Part shown: positions 55,722 through 64,000 of the stretch, piece by piece
Position numbering within the stretch: position 1 is the stretch's first letter
Layout: every line of letters begins with the position of its first letter
Notes under the pieces: model-generated
The model's input: the letters and a program-made list of their open reading frames with translations, nothing else
Database searches by the model: none
Told to the model about the DNA's origin: nothing
Position numbers and translations under genes: made by a program
Origin: Streptococcus infantis
GTDB lineage: Bacteria > Bacillota > Bacilli > Lactobacillales > Streptococcaceae
Assembly: GCF_000963255.1 (NCBI RefSeq)
Contig: NZ_JYOV01000021.1
Span: forward strand, 1-64,000
Direction: 5' to 3'
Length of the DNA stretch: 64,000 bases

Positions 55722-57089
55722 ATGTTTCGTAAGATTTTAATTGCCAATCGTGGTGAAATCGCTGTTCGTATTATTCGTGCGGCACGAGAATTAGGAATTG
55801 CAACAGTCGCTGTCTATTCGACTGCTGACAAGGAAGCTCTCCACACGCTTTTGGCTGATGAGGCTATCTGTATCGGCCCTGGGAAGGCTACAGAATCTTA
55901 TCTGAACATCAATGCCATCCTATCAGCTGCAGTCTTGACTGAAGCTGAAGCTATTCACCCTGGATTTGGTTTTTTAAGTGAAAATTCCAAGTTTGCAACC
56001 ATGTGTGAAGAAGTTGGGATTAAATTTATCGGACCATCAGCTCGTGTCATGGATGTCATGGGAGATAAAATTAACGCCCGTGCTCAAATGATTAAGGCAA
56101 ATGTGCCTGTCATTCCAGGATCAGATGGAGAAGTCCATACTGCAGAAGAGGCTCTGGCTATTGCCGAAAAAATTGGTTATCCAGTTATGCTGAAAGCTTC
56201 AGCTGGAGGTGGTGGTAAAGGGATTCGTAAGGTTGAAAGAGCAGAAGATCTCGTGTCAGCCTTTGAAACAGCCTCTAGTGAAGCCAAAGCCAACTTTGGT
56301 AATGGAGCTATGTACCTTGAGCGTGTGATCTATCCTGCTCGCCATATTGAAGTACAGATTCTTGCTGACCAAATGGGACATGTTGTTCACCTAGGTGAGC
56401 GTGACTGTTCGCTTCAACGGAATAACCAAAAGGTTTTAGAAGAAAGTCCTTCGATTGCTATTGGAAAAACCCTTCGTAATGAAATTGGTGCAGCGGCAGT
56501 TCGTGCAGCGGAGTCTGTTGGTTACGAGAATGCTGGTACCATTGAATTCCTACTAGATGAAGCAAGTGGGAAATTCTACTTTATGGAGATGAATACGCGT
56601 GTCCAAGTGGAACACCCAGTAACCGAATTTGTATCTGGTGTGGATATTGTCAAGGAACAAATCCGTATCGCAGCAGGTCAACCATTGACTTTGAAGCAAG
56701 AAGATATTGTTCTAAAAGGACATGCTATTGAGTGCCGTATCAATGCGGAAAACCCAGCCTTTAATTTTGCACCAAGTCCAGGTAAGATTACCAATCTTTA
56801 TCTACCGAGTGGTGGTGTTGGCTTACGTGTAGATTCTGCAGTTTATCCAGGGTATACCATTCCGCCATACTATGATAGTATGATTGCTAAAATTATTGTT
56901 CATGGCGAAAATCGTTTTGATGCTCTCATGAAAATGCAACGAGCTCTTTATGAACTCGAAATTGAAGGGGTTGTCACCAATGCTGATTTCCAACTTGATC
57001 TGATTTCAGATCGTCGCGTGATAGCAGGGGACTACGATACTTCATTCTTGATGGAAACTTTCTTACCATACTATCAAGAAAAAGAATAA
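55722..57089 (+). CDS. accC: AccC, biotin carboxylase
   Basis: This 455-residue ATP-grasp enzyme carboxylates biotin on AccB. It opens with MFRKILIANRGEIAVRIIRA, carries the Gly-rich ATP loop SAGGGGKGIRKV (about 163-174), HIEVQILAD, and the MEMNTRVQVEHPVTE active-site segment. It follows GGGAGG. A BOX element lies in the 185-base gap to accD. Confidence 0.97.
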   Translation: MFRKILIANRGEIAVRIIRAARELGIATVAVYSTADKEALHTLLADEAICIGPGKATESYLNINAILSAAVLTEAEAIHPGFGFLSENSKFATMCEEVGIKFIGPSARVMDVMGDKINARAQMIKANVPVIPGSDGEVHTAEEALAIAEKIGYPVMLKASAGGGGKGIRKVERAEDLVSAFETASSEAKANFGNGAMYLERVIYPARHIEVQILADQMGHVVHLGERDCSLQRNNQKVLEESPSIAIGKTLRNEIGAAAVRAAESVGYENAGTIEFLLDEASGKFYFMEMNTRVQVEHPVTEFVSGVDIVKEQIRIAAGQPLTLKQEDIVLKGHAIECRINAENPAFNFAPSPGKITNLYLPSGGVGLRVDSAVYPGYTIPPYYDSMIAKIIVHGENRFDALMKMQRALYELEIEGVVTNADFQLDLISDRRVIAGDYDTSFLMETFLPYYQEKE

Positions 57090-57093
57090 TGTA

Positions 57094-57243
57094 ATACTCT
57101 TCGAAAATCTCTTCAAACCGCGTCAGCTTCGCCTTGGATTATATATGTGACTGACTTCGTCAGTCTTATCTACAACCTCAAAGCAGTGCTTTGAGCAACC
57201 TGCGGCTAGCTTCCTAGTTTGCTCTTTGATTTTCATTGAGTAT
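57094..57243 (+). repeat. BOX element between accC and accD
   Basis: It begins ATACTCTTCGAAAATCTC four bases after the accC stop and ends TTTTCATTGAGTAT. At 150 bases it is longer than the other copies because of an inner inverted repeat, GACTGAC-ttc-GTCAGTC. Confidence 0.9.
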
Positions 57244-57274
57244 AAAAATAGTATAAGACTGAAAAGGGGGATGT

Positions 57275-58138
57275 ATGGCTCTATTTAGTAAAAAAGATAA
57301 ATATATTCGAATCAATCCCAATCGTTCGACTGTAAATCAACCTCAGATCAAGCCAGAGGTTCCAGATGAGCTCTTCTCCCAATGTCCAGGTTGCAAATAT
57401 ACGATTTACCAAAAGGACTTGGGGAGTGAGCGAATATGCCCTCACTGTGGCTATACCTTCCGTATTTCAGCTCAAGAGCGTTTAGCTTTAACCATTGATA
57501 TGGGGACGTTTTTGGAAATGTTTAAAGGGATTGAGACCCAGGATCCTTTGAATTTTCTAGGCTATCGTAAAAAATTGACTTTGATGCGTGAAAAGACAGG
57601 TCTTGATGAGGCTGTTGTAACAGGAACAGCTTTGATTAAGGGAGAGAAGGTTGCCCTTGGCATCATGGATTCTAACTTTATCATGGCATCGATGGGGACA
57701 GTTGTTGGTGAGAAAATCACTCGCTTGTTCGAATATGCGACCGCTGAAAAATTACCTGTCGTATTGTTTACAGCTTCTGGTGGAGCACGAATGCAGGAAG
57801 GAATCATGAGCTTGATGCAGATGGCCAAAATCTCTGCCGCAGTCAAACGTCATTCCAATGCAGGTCTCTTTTATCTGACAATCCTTACTGACCCGACGAC
57901 TGGAGGAGTAACAGCTTCCTTTGCAATGGAAGGGGATATCATCTTGGCGGAACCTCAAAGTTTGGTAGGTTTTGCTGGACGCCGTGTGATTGAAAATACA
58001 GTAAGAGAAGACCTACCAGAAGACTTCCAGAAAGCAGAGTTTTTACTGGAACATGGTTTTGTGGATGCAATTATTAAACGGCGAGAATTGCCAGATACGA
58101 TTGCTCGATTAGTAAGACTACACAGGAGGGAGAGTTGA
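57275..58138 (+). CDS. accD: AccD, carboxyltransferase beta subunit
   Basis: This 287-residue subunit has an N-terminal zinc ribbon with Cys37, Cys40, Cys55 and Cys58 (CPGC and CPHC), then the crotonase-like carboxyltransferase domain ([33 protein letters not shown]). It forms the carboxyltransferase with AccA. Its ribosome site (AAGGGGG) lies just after the BOX element. Its stop overlaps the accA start by one base. Confidence 0.97.
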   Translation: MALFSKKDKYIRINPNRSTVNQPQIKPEVPDELFSQCPGCKYTIYQKDLGSERICPHCGYTFRISAQERLALTIDMGTFLEMFKGIETQDPLNFLGYRKKLTLMREKTGLDEAVVTGTALIKGEKVALGIMDSNFIMASMGTVVGEKITRLFEYATAEKLPVVLFTASGGARMQEGIMSLMQMAKISAAVKRHSNAGLFYLTILTDPTTGGVTASFAMEGDIILAEPQSLVGFAGRRVIENTVREDLPEDFQKAEFLLEHGFVDAIIKRRELPDTIARLVRLHRRES

Positions 58139-58905
58139 TGAATATTGCGAAAATCGTTAGAGAAGCTCGTGAACAAACTCGCCTAACAGCCTTGGACTTC
58201 GCAACAGGAATTTTTGATGATTTTATTGAGCTGCATGGGGATCGCTCCTTCCGTGATGATGGTGCTATTATTGGTGGTATCGGTTGGTTGGAAGATCAAG
58301 CAGTGACTGTTGTTGGAATCCAAAAAGGTAAAAGTTTACAAGATAATCTTAACCGTAACTTTGGTCAACCTCATCCTGAAGGTTATCGAAAAGCCCTTCG
58401 TTTGATGAAACAAGCAGAAAAGTTTGGTCGTCCAATTATAACCTTTATCAATACTGCTGGTGCCTATCCTGGTGTAGGCGCAGAAGAACGTGGTCAAGGT
58501 GAAGCCATTGCTCGAAATCTCTTTGAAATGAGCGACCTAAAAGTGCCCATAATCGCCATTATTATTGGTGAAGGGGGCTCTGGTGGAGCTCTAGCTCTAG
58601 CAGTAGCTGACCGTGTTTGGATGCTAGAAAACTCTATCTATGCAGTTCTCAGTCCTGAAGGCTTTGCTTCTATTTTGTGGAAAGATGGCACGCGTGCCAT
58701 GGAAGCAGCTGAGTTGATGAAAATCACTTCCCATGAACTTTTAGAGATGGAAGTCGTAGATAAGGTTATTTCAGAGAGAGGTCTCTCTGCCAAAGAGCTG
58801 CTAGCTCGTGTAAAAAATGAACTTCAAACAGAAATTGAACAATTAAAACAATTATCGTTGGAGGAACTTTTGGAAGAACGTTATCAACGCTTTAGAAAGT
58901 ATTAA
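58138..58905 (+). CDS. accA: AccA, carboxyltransferase alpha subunit
   Basis: This 255-residue subunit transfers carboxyl from biotin to acetyl-CoA. Motifs include [42 protein letters not shown] and [15 protein letters not shown]. The ATG at 58138 (TGATG overlap with accD) follows GGAGGGAG. Last gene of the fatty-acid cluster; a strong terminator follows. Confidence 0.97.
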   Translation: MNIAKIVREAREQTRLTALDFATGIFDDFIELHGDRSFRDDGAIIGGIGWLEDQAVTVVGIQKGKSLQDNLNRNFGQPHPEGYRKALRLMKQAEKFGRPIITFINTAGAYPGVGAEERGQGEAIARNLFEMSDLKVPIIAIIIGEGGSGGALALAVADRVWMLENSIYAVLSPEGFASILWKDGTRAMEAAELMKITSHELLEMEVVDKVISERGLSAKELLARVKNELQTEIEQLKQLSLEELLEERYQRFRKY

Positions 58906-58909
58906 AAAG

Positions 58910-58941
58910 AAAGCTAGAACTAAAAACGGTTCTAGCTTTTT
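58910..58941 (+). terminator. Terminator of the fab/acc cluster
   Basis: AAAGCTAGAAC pairs with GTTCTAGCTTT, followed by Ts. The 240 bases after it (58942-59184) show an AT-rich TATAATAAGG promoter-like site near 59026 and otherwise nothing I can name. Confidence 0.93.
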
Positions 58942-59184
58942 GGTTTCTCTCAAAAAATTCATTTCAGGATAAAAAATTGATAGTTGAGGAAATGGAACTG
59001 AGAGTCGTAAAAAAAAGATGTATATTATATAATAAGGAATGATAATCTATAAGTGCTCCAGAGAATAGACTAGGTTTTTATAGATTTTATGCTGTGCTAG
59101 GTCAGTATATAACTGATAAACTGAATAGGGGAATGTTATTCTTTCCCTCCATCAAGGTAATTTTAATTTTTTTAAGGAGTGAGT

Positions 59185-59909
59185 ATGAAAAAACTAGGGC
59201 ATTTGGGAGTCTTTATCTTACTGCTATTTCTATCGGTTTATCTACCAGAGTTAGGGATTGTGCATCTGACTAAGTTTTTAGGATGGGGATAGATGGCTAT
59301 TCTATCTTTTTAACAGTTGAAGTAATAGCTCTTTTGCTATTATTTATCTACTGGCTCAAAAAGAAAGAGATGCTCTATATTTTTGAAAAAAGGGGTTCTA
59401 AGAAGTCAAGATTCTTTTACCTTGTAGTTGGTCTAGTGGCTACTTATTTTGATCGTAAATTGGTGGATGCTTTTCAGTTACAGTTTCATCACTTTATTGA
59501 TAACAAGTATATCTTTCATGACCTTCTTTCGGTCCTATACTCCAATGGGCAACCAACTTTTCTATCAACTGTTCTCAGTTTTAGTTTAACAGTAGTCGTC
59601 GGACCTATATTGGAGGAACTGATCCATAGAGGGTACTTTATGAATACCTTTTTCCCCCAATCCAAGTACTATCTGGATGTTATCCTATCTGCTCTTATCT
59701 TTGGACTTAGTCATTTGATCCTAACTCACCGAGATTCTATCAGTTTGATCATTTATAGTTTAGGCGGTCTCTTCTATGCCCTGCTCTACCGTTGGACAAA
59801 GAATCTAAAAATCACAATCCTTTGCCATAGTTTTTTCAACTTTCTCGCTTATGCCAAGCCCATCTGGATTTTTGTTTATAATTATGTCTATTACCACTTT
59901 TTTAGATAG
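59185..59909 (+). pseudogene. CPBP-family intramembrane protease gene with N-terminal frameshift
   Basis: A well-placed ribosome site (AAGGAGTGAGT) starts a 35-codon frame at 59185 (MKKLGHLGVFILLLFL..) that stops at 59290-59292. A second frame from 59283, with no ribosome site, continues as DGYSIFLTVEVIALLLL and has all CPBP motifs: EELIHRG, FGLSH and CHSFFN. Together they form one normal-length CPBP protein if one base is missing near 59284-59291 (a GGGG run). So the gene is probably frameshifted, or a sequencing error is present. The protease core itself looks intact. Confidence 0.65.
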
Positions 59910-59921
59910 TGGAAGGCAAAG

Positions 59922-59955
59922 AAAAAAGTGTTTGATCGGAGTCAAACACTTTTTC
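59922..59955 (+). terminator. Bidirectional terminator before nusB
   Basis: AAAAAGTGTTTGA pairs with TCAAACACTTTTT around loop TCGGAG. It is shared by the convergent CPBP and nusB-operon transcripts. Confidence 0.92.
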
Positions 59956-59963
59956 TATATTAT

Positions 59964-60386
59964 TTAATCTTCTTCTGTCACAAATTGACTGAGGAGTCCA
60001 TTGATGAAACGGGCTGACTTTTGATCTGAAAAGCTCTTAGCAAGTTCAATAGCTTCGTTAACAGCTACGAGCTGAGGAGTATCAAATGAAGTGATTTCAA
60101 AAACTCCTAGGCGTAGTAAATTCTTTTCTACCAAAGTCAGACGATCGATGGTCCAACCAGTTTTCAAATGTTGTGTGATTTGTTTGTCCAGATCATCCTT
60201 TTTAGCTTGGACACCAGAAACGAGCTCTACAAGGAAGTTAGGAAGTTGTACGTCTGTATCTTCGCGATCATGTGTGTAGGCGAAGATACAAGCAGTTTCT
60301 AAATCTGAACCATATTCAAGACTCATCAAGGCTTGGAAAGCACACTTACGTAGTTCACGTCTAGATTCTAATAATGGACTAGTCAT
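59964..60386 (-). CDS. nusB: NusB, transcription antitermination factor
   Basis: This 140-residue helical RNA-binding protein (SRRELRKCAFQALMSLEYG, then WTIDRLTLVEKNLLRLGVFEI and the VNEAIELAKSFSDQKSARFINGLL C-terminus) acts with NusE and NusA on rRNA operons. It overlaps the asp23 gene by 8 bases. It is last gene of efp-asp23-nusB on the minus strand. Confidence 0.95.
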   Translation of the reverse strand: MTSPLLESRRELRKCAFQALMSLEYGSDLETACIFAYTHDREDTDVQLPNFLVELVSGVQAKKDDLDKQITQHLKTGWTIDRLTLVEKNLLRLGVFEITSFDTPQLVAVNEAIELAKSFSDQKSARFINGLLSQFVTEED

Positions 60387-60768
60387 TGAGGAAGTCCTCG
60401 TCGAATAAGTCTTTCAATTCTGGTTTTGGTGTTTTATCTGGAACGATACCTGAAACGTGAATGTTGACAGCAGAGATTTCAACATCAGCCATGTTACGGA
60501 CAGCATCCTTAACAGCTTTCTGGATAGCCATAGCAACCTTAGGAACTTTGACACCGTACTCTAGGTAGAGGTAGATATCAGCTGTGAGCTCATCGTTTGC
60601 TTCTTTTAGATATACGCCACGACCAAGAGAAAGTTTTGAAAGGGTGTCAGATACTGATTTGTTTGAAAAAGAGTGTACGCCTTCAACTTTCGCAGTTGCA
60701 ATAGCAATGATTTTTTCAAGTACACGTGGGGCGATGACGATTTCGCCAAGTTGTTCTTCAATTCCCAT
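60379..60768 (-). CDS. Asp23/Gls24 family envelope stress protein
   Basis: This 129-residue protein of the Asp23/YqhY family shows GEIVIAPRVLEKIIAIATAKVEGVHSFS, then GVYLKEANDELTADIYLYLEYG. Members are abundant and often membrane-associated; the YqhY group is genetically linked to acetyl-CoA carboxylase activity, which is interesting since accDA lies nearby. It is in an operon with efp and nusB. Confidence 0.92.
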   Translation of the reverse strand: MGIEEQLGEIVIAPRVLEKIIAIATAKVEGVHSFSNKSVSDTLSKLSLGRGVYLKEANDELTADIYLYLEYGVKVPKVAMAIQKAVKDAVRNMADVEISAVNIHVSGIVPDKTPKPELKDLFDEDFLND

Positions 60769-60796
60769 AGAATGACCTCTTTCTAGTTTCTAGAGA

Positions 60797-61357
60797 TTAG
60801 GCGCGAGAAACGTAAGTTCCTTCTGCAGTGTTGATAATCAATTTTTGACCTGCTTCGATGAAGTCTGGAACGTTCACGACAAGACCAGTTTCCATTGTTG
60901 CTGGTTTACCAGAACCTGTAACAGTAGCACCTTTGATAGATGGTTGTGTTTCAGCAACTGTCAATTCAACAGTAGTTGGTACAGTCACACCGATTACTTC
61001 AGTTCCGTAGAATTGGATTTTTACATCTGAGTTTTCAAGGATGTAAAGCAATTCGTTTTCAACATTCACAACAGGAATTTCGTATTGGTCGTAAGTTTCT
61101 GTGTTCATGAAGTAAGCTGTGTCGTCCATTTTGTACAAGTATTGAGCTGGAACTGTTTCGATGATTGCTTGCTCAAATTTTTCTTCTGGGCGGTAGCTTG
61201 TTTCAAAAGTTGAACCAGTGCGGACATCACGCAATTTCATACGCATGATAGTGTTTCCTTTACCTGGTTTGTGGTGGCTAGCTTCCAAAACGCGGATCAA
61301 TTTTCCTTCAGCTGTTTCAAAAGTCATACCAGCCTTTAGTTTACTTGCTTCAATCAT
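60797..61357 (-). CDS. efp: Elongation factor P
   Basis: This 186-residue factor relieves ribosome stalling at polyproline. Domain I carries the tip loop HHKPGKGNT with Lys33 pointing to the peptidyl-transferase centre; domains II and III are OB folds (ending EGTYVSRA). The Lys is modified in many bacteria; no modification genes are seen here. A minus-strand promoter precedes it. Confidence 0.96.
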   Translation of the reverse strand: MIEASKLKAGMTFETAEGKLIRVLEASHHKPGKGNTIMRMKLRDVRTGSTFETSYRPEEKFEQAIIETVPAQYLYKMDDTAYFMNTETYDQYEIPVVNVENELLYILENSDVKIQFYGTEVIGVTVPTTVELTVAETQPSIKGATVTGSGKPATMETGLVVNVPDFIEAGQKLIINTAEGTYVSRA

Positions 61358-61390
61358 GTTTTTACCTCTTTAATAAATAGTTTACTCTTT

Positions 61391-61419
61391 ATTGTACCAT
61401 AAAATGCAATAATTCTCAA
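61391..61419 (-). promoter_or_regulatory. Promoter of efp-asp23-nusB
   Basis: Minus strand: -35 TTGAGA, 17-base spacer, -10 TACAAT. Confidence 0.72.
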
Positions 61420-61437
61420 ATATCAGATGAGCTTGAA

Positions 61438-62565
61438 TTAGTTGACTGGTACGATATTTCCTTCTTCATCTTTGGTTACGAGAACATACTTACCGTCTAC
61501 CTCGATGTAAAAGTTCTTGCTTGCAGTTTGCCCGTTATTTTGAACAGGAGCTTGAGTTTGGGCTTGTTGGTTGAGTTGACCGCCAAGTGTTTGTCCTAGA
61601 TTCATTCCCATAATCATGTTCATACCATTGCCATTGCCTTCATTGTTAGCAGCAGCGATGAGAGCTTCATTACGAGCACGACGTTCTTCAATCTCAATCG
61701 TATTGTACTTCATAGCGACAAGCTCGCTATCAAGCTTACGGACAATATCTAAGCTTTCTTGATCATAGCTCAAATCTTCAAGTAGAATGTTGGTTGTTTC
61801 AATTCCATAAAGTCCTGCCCATACCTTATTAACTTCTTGTTTTGCTAGCTCATTGAAAGTATCTTGATTGGCATTAAGGCTATAGATATCTACCTTGTTT
61901 TCATTGGTAAATTTAGCAATTGCAATGGCAATCTTTGGTGCGATATTTTGTCGAAGTGTTCCTTGAGCTACATTTTGTAATGTAAAGGCTTTATGGTCTT
62001 CAATTTGTTGACTGATGGAGCTGACATAGAATAGGACTGGATCAGCAACTTTGATATCAAATAAGCCGTAGAAGCGGATGTTAAGTAATTGTTGATAACG
62101 TTCACTGAAGTATTCTACAGCATTCTGTGTACCGAATTTATTTCCGGCAACGGGTTGCATACGAATAAAGATGATTTCTTGTTGGGTAATGACTTGACCA
62201 CCAAATGAGAAGCGGTTTTTGAAATTTTCCCAAGTGCCCTTTAGGCCACCTTTTTCAAGAAGCCAGGCATTGTCTCCAGAACGCCATTCGTGGCTACCAG
62301 CTTCTAAGACGTCTCCAAGGAAGGTACCGTTGTTCACTAGAATAGCGACATAGCCTTGAGGAACAATAACGACACTACCGTCTGTTAGTAGTCCAGTGTT
62401 TTGATTGCTTTGTCTAGATTTGCCATCTGGATCTTTTGAAAGAAGTTGGCCTTTAATGGCCAAAGCATCGGCTGTTAGGTTATTTGGAAGTACGATAGCT
62501 TCTTTAAATTTGCTATCGTTGAAACTATTAAGCCCTGAAGATAGGGCGGCACGAATAAATCCCAT
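61438..62565 (-). CDS. YdjI-like SPFH-domain protein
   Basis: This 375-residue SPFH/prohibitin-like protein (virion-core-protein/YdjI group) starts MGFIRAALSSGLNSFNDSKFKEAIVLPNNL and includes SVVIVPQGYVAILVNNG and GGQVITQQEIIFIRMQPVAGN. After a helical segment it has a Gln/Met-rich linker with GMNMIMGMNLGQTLGGQ. There is no membrane helix. In Bacillus YdjI works with YdjG/YdjH and PspA-like proteins in envelope stress. It lies 9 bases downstream of the YdjH-like gene, so the two are one operon. Confidence 0.85.
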   Translation of the reverse strand: MGFIRAALSSGLNSFNDSKFKEAIVLPNNLTADALAIKGQLLSKDPDGKSRQSNQNTGLLTDGSVVIVPQGYVAILVNNGTFLGDVLEAGSHEWRSGDNAWLLEKGGLKGTWENFKNRFSFGGQVITQQEIIFIRMQPVAGNKFGTQNAVEYFSERYQQLLNIRFYGLFDIKVADPVLFYVSSISQQIEDHKAFTLQNVAQGTLRQNIAPKIAIAIAKFTNENKVDIYSLNANQDTFNELAKQEVNKVWAGLYGIETTNILLEDLSYDQESLDIVRKLDSELVAMKYNTIEIEERRARNEALIAAANNEGNGNGMNMIMGMNLGQTLGGQLNQQAQTQAPVQNNGQTASKNFYIEVDGKYVLVTKDEEGNIVPVN

Positions 62566-62574
62566 AATTTCCTC

Positions 62575-63531
62575 CTAGTTATATAGTTCGTCTTCATCCA
62601 CAACTTCATAGGTATCAAGAACCCATTGATTTGGACTACGTGTGAGTTCAGCTCCGCAGTATTCACATTGGCTAATAGCTGAGATTTTAAGTGGAGCACC
62701 ACAGTTTGGACAGTGGTCGCTAACAGCTTCATCTTGAACATTGTTTTCAGTTTGGCTACCATGTTTGCGGATGAAGTTCATTTGATAAACTGTAAATAGA
62801 TCTTGTTGAGGGTCTCCTTCGATAACCTTACGAGTCTTATCATCGATAACATAGTCTCTGAGTGTAGATGAAAGGATAACCACTAAAGTATCATTTCCAT
62901 CAGGATTTTCATAGAAATCTTTGATGCGAATATTTTCAACATAGACTTTTTCTAAAACATTGGTTGTTTTTGCCCGAATATGATCTTCGAGTTGTGTACT
63001 ATGTTGGGAATAGAGACTAGTACTTTCGAGAGAGCGAACCAAATTCCAATCCTTTTTAGTCCAGGCTGCCTGCAACTGAATATAGACTTCTTTAACCCAT
63101 GAAGCGAAGGCATCAGCATCAAAGTTTGGATCGCCATATTTGATACGACTAACAGCTAGTGTGTTGTGTTCTACTCGACGATGGCTAGGTGGATTATATC
63201 CAGTTGAACTACCGTAAGACTTGCCAGAAGATGAATTCAGGTCGTTTAGATATTTGATGAACATGTAGAGTAAGAAACCTCCAACACCAAACATGATAAG
63301 CATGTTCATACCAGTACCTAAAGAACCACCTGAACTAGAGGAGCTACTTCCAGAGCGATAGCTACTTTTATAAGAGGAGCTGCGACTTGAGCTACTGCGG
63401 CTGCTACTTCTTGAACTGCTTCGGCTAGAGCTACCACTTCGCGAATGGCCAACGCCAGCATCAATTGAGTTAAATGGTGTGAAGAATAACAACAATAAAC
63501 AAGTGGCGAGAAGAGTATATAACTTTTTCAT
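62575..63531 (-). CDS. YdjH-like Tim44-domain protein with Ser-rich linker and zinc ribbon
   Basis: This 318-residue protein has an N-terminal signal or anchor (LYTLLATCLLLLFF), a Ser/Arg-rich low-complexity stretch (about 30-70), a membrane segment (MLIMFGVGGFLLYMFI, about 78-93), a Tim44-like domain (about 135-255, FASWVKEVYIQLQAAWTKKDW) and a C-terminal zinc ribbon CPNC...CEYC (about 276-296). It is probably membrane-anchored with the Tim44 and ribbon parts cytoplasmic. Partner of the SPFH protein downstream. Confidence 0.82.
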   Translation of the reverse strand: MKKLYTLLATCLLLLFFTPFNSIDAGVGHSRSGSSSRSSSRSSSRSSSSRSSSYKSSYRSGSSSSSSGGSLGTGMNMLIMFGVGGFLLYMFIKYLNDLNSSSGKSYGSSTGYNPPSHRRVEHNTLAVSRIKYGDPNFDADAFASWVKEVYIQLQAAWTKKDWNLVRSLESTSLYSQHSTQLEDHIRAKTTNVLEKVYVENIRIKDFYENPDGNDTLVVILSSTLRDYVIDDKTRKVIEGDPQQDLFTVYQMNFIRKHGSQTENNVQDEAVSDHCPNCGAPLKISAISQCEYCGAELTRSPNQWVLDTYEVVDEDELYN

Positions 63532-63581
63532 ATGTCTCCTAACTATGTGAGTATAAAAATAGTTTTTGCTAAATTTTATGT

Positions 63582-63974
63582 CTATAAAGAGTTTTGGAGT
63601 TTTATAGTTTTATTTTCAATAAACCACCCTATAATCCAACCAAATACGAGTATATAATTCTCGATAGCACCAATTGCATTAACAGGAGAATGATATTCAA
63701 TAAAATTTAACAAATGATTTGTTCCTATTCCTATACCACCAATAATGAGGGCAAGAAGGGCAATTCGCAGGTAAAACCAATCGTACTTAATATTAACGGC
63801 AAGAATAATAATTAAGACAGCTAGATTCCAAATTCCAATTTCTCTTTGCCATCCTGCAGAAATACCGTAACCAGAATGCTCTCCCATATATGATGGAAGA
63901 AAGATTTGTAGAATAGAAGCACCCAACATGGCGACAATAACTAAAATAAATAGTACTCGTAAAAATTTGTTCAT
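63582..63974 (-). CDS. Small polytopic membrane protein
   Basis: This 130-residue protein has about four hydrophobic segments (5-25, 50-63, 70-88 and 105-120), beginning MNKFLRVLFILVIVAMLGASI. It is not recognised by family. AGGAGAAT lies before the ATG. It is upstream of the YdjH-like gene on the same strand with a 50-base gap, so it could be first gene of that operon. Confidence 0.6.
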   Translation of the reverse strand: MNKFLRVLFILVIVAMLGASILQIFLPSYMGEHSGYGISAGWQREIGIWNLAVLIIILAVNIKYDWFYLRIALLALIIGGIGIGTNHLLNFIEYHSPVNAIGAIENYILVFGWIIGWFIENKTIKLQNSL

Positions 63975-64000
63975 TTATTCTCCTTATTCTATTTTTTAGT

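Noticed and set aside
63330..63450. Short direct repeats resembling a CRISPR or tandem array
   Set aside because: They are Ser codon repeats within the Ser-rich linker of the Tim44-domain protein; there are no unique spacers or cas genes.

Overview
The window reads as chromosome of a mitis-group Streptococcus (S. mitis, S. oralis or a close relative of S. pneumoniae). The evidence is AT-rich DNA, pneumococcal-type BOX repeats, near-pneumococcal GlnR, HrcA, CcrZ, SsbB, FabT and FabF sequences, a blp-type quorum-sensing region and CIRCE, FabT and com-box style sites. I see no rRNA, tRNA or CRISPR array. The first 0.7 kb is the end of an ISL3-family insertion sequence.

Layout. 0.7-4.7 kb: an ArAE-like membrane protein, glnR-glnA with a GlnR operator, and a PadR regulator with two DUF2812 proteins. 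4.7-10.7 kb: the hrcA-grpE-dnaK-(DJ-1-like)-dnaJ heat-shock cluster, with two CIRCE elements and unusually structured spacers around dnaK and dnaJ. 10.8-14.1 kb: small membrane proteins, a HIT hydrolase and EcsAB. 14.1-20.6 kb: a reduced blp locus (blpT, blpSRH, small membrane proteins, a CPBP protease) with four recognisable BlpR-type promoters but no blpC pheromone, no blpAB exporter and no double-glycine bacteriocin gene. 20.8-27.9 kb: ccrZ-trmB, then rimP-nusA-ylxR-ylxQ-infB-rbfA. 28-34.2 kb: small membrane and stress-type genes (two of them broken), a thioredoxin operon, an SDR and ssbB. 34.4-41.9 kb: a Lev-type locus (two membrane-anchored sugar-binding proteins, a histidine kinase, a response regulator, a mannose-class PTS and a LevX-like protein). 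42-44 kb: groES-groEL with CIRCE. 44.1-47.4 kb (minus strand): serS with a T-box leader, a DUF956 gene and aspartate kinase. 47.5-58.9 kb: a secreted protein, then the full type II fatty-acid synthesis cluster fabM-fabT-fabH-acpP-fabK-fabD-fabG-fabF-accB-fabZ-accC-accD-accA with two FabT operators. 59-64 kb: a frameshifted CPBP protease, nusB-asp23-efp, and a YdjI/YdjH-like pair plus a membrane protein.

How it works together. HrcA controls itself, dnaK and groESL through three CIRCE sites. GlnR controls glnRA. FabT controls fatty-acid synthesis. LevSR with LevQ and LevT probably senses extracellular sugar and drives the adjacent PTS. BlpR-type boxes drive blpT, blpSRH and two sets of small membrane proteins, so the bacteriocin-response circuit seems kept as receiver plus probable immunity without its own signal or weapon. 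Three genes carry inactivating changes (two in-frame stops, one frameshift). Family names are from memory and motif reading; no database search was run.
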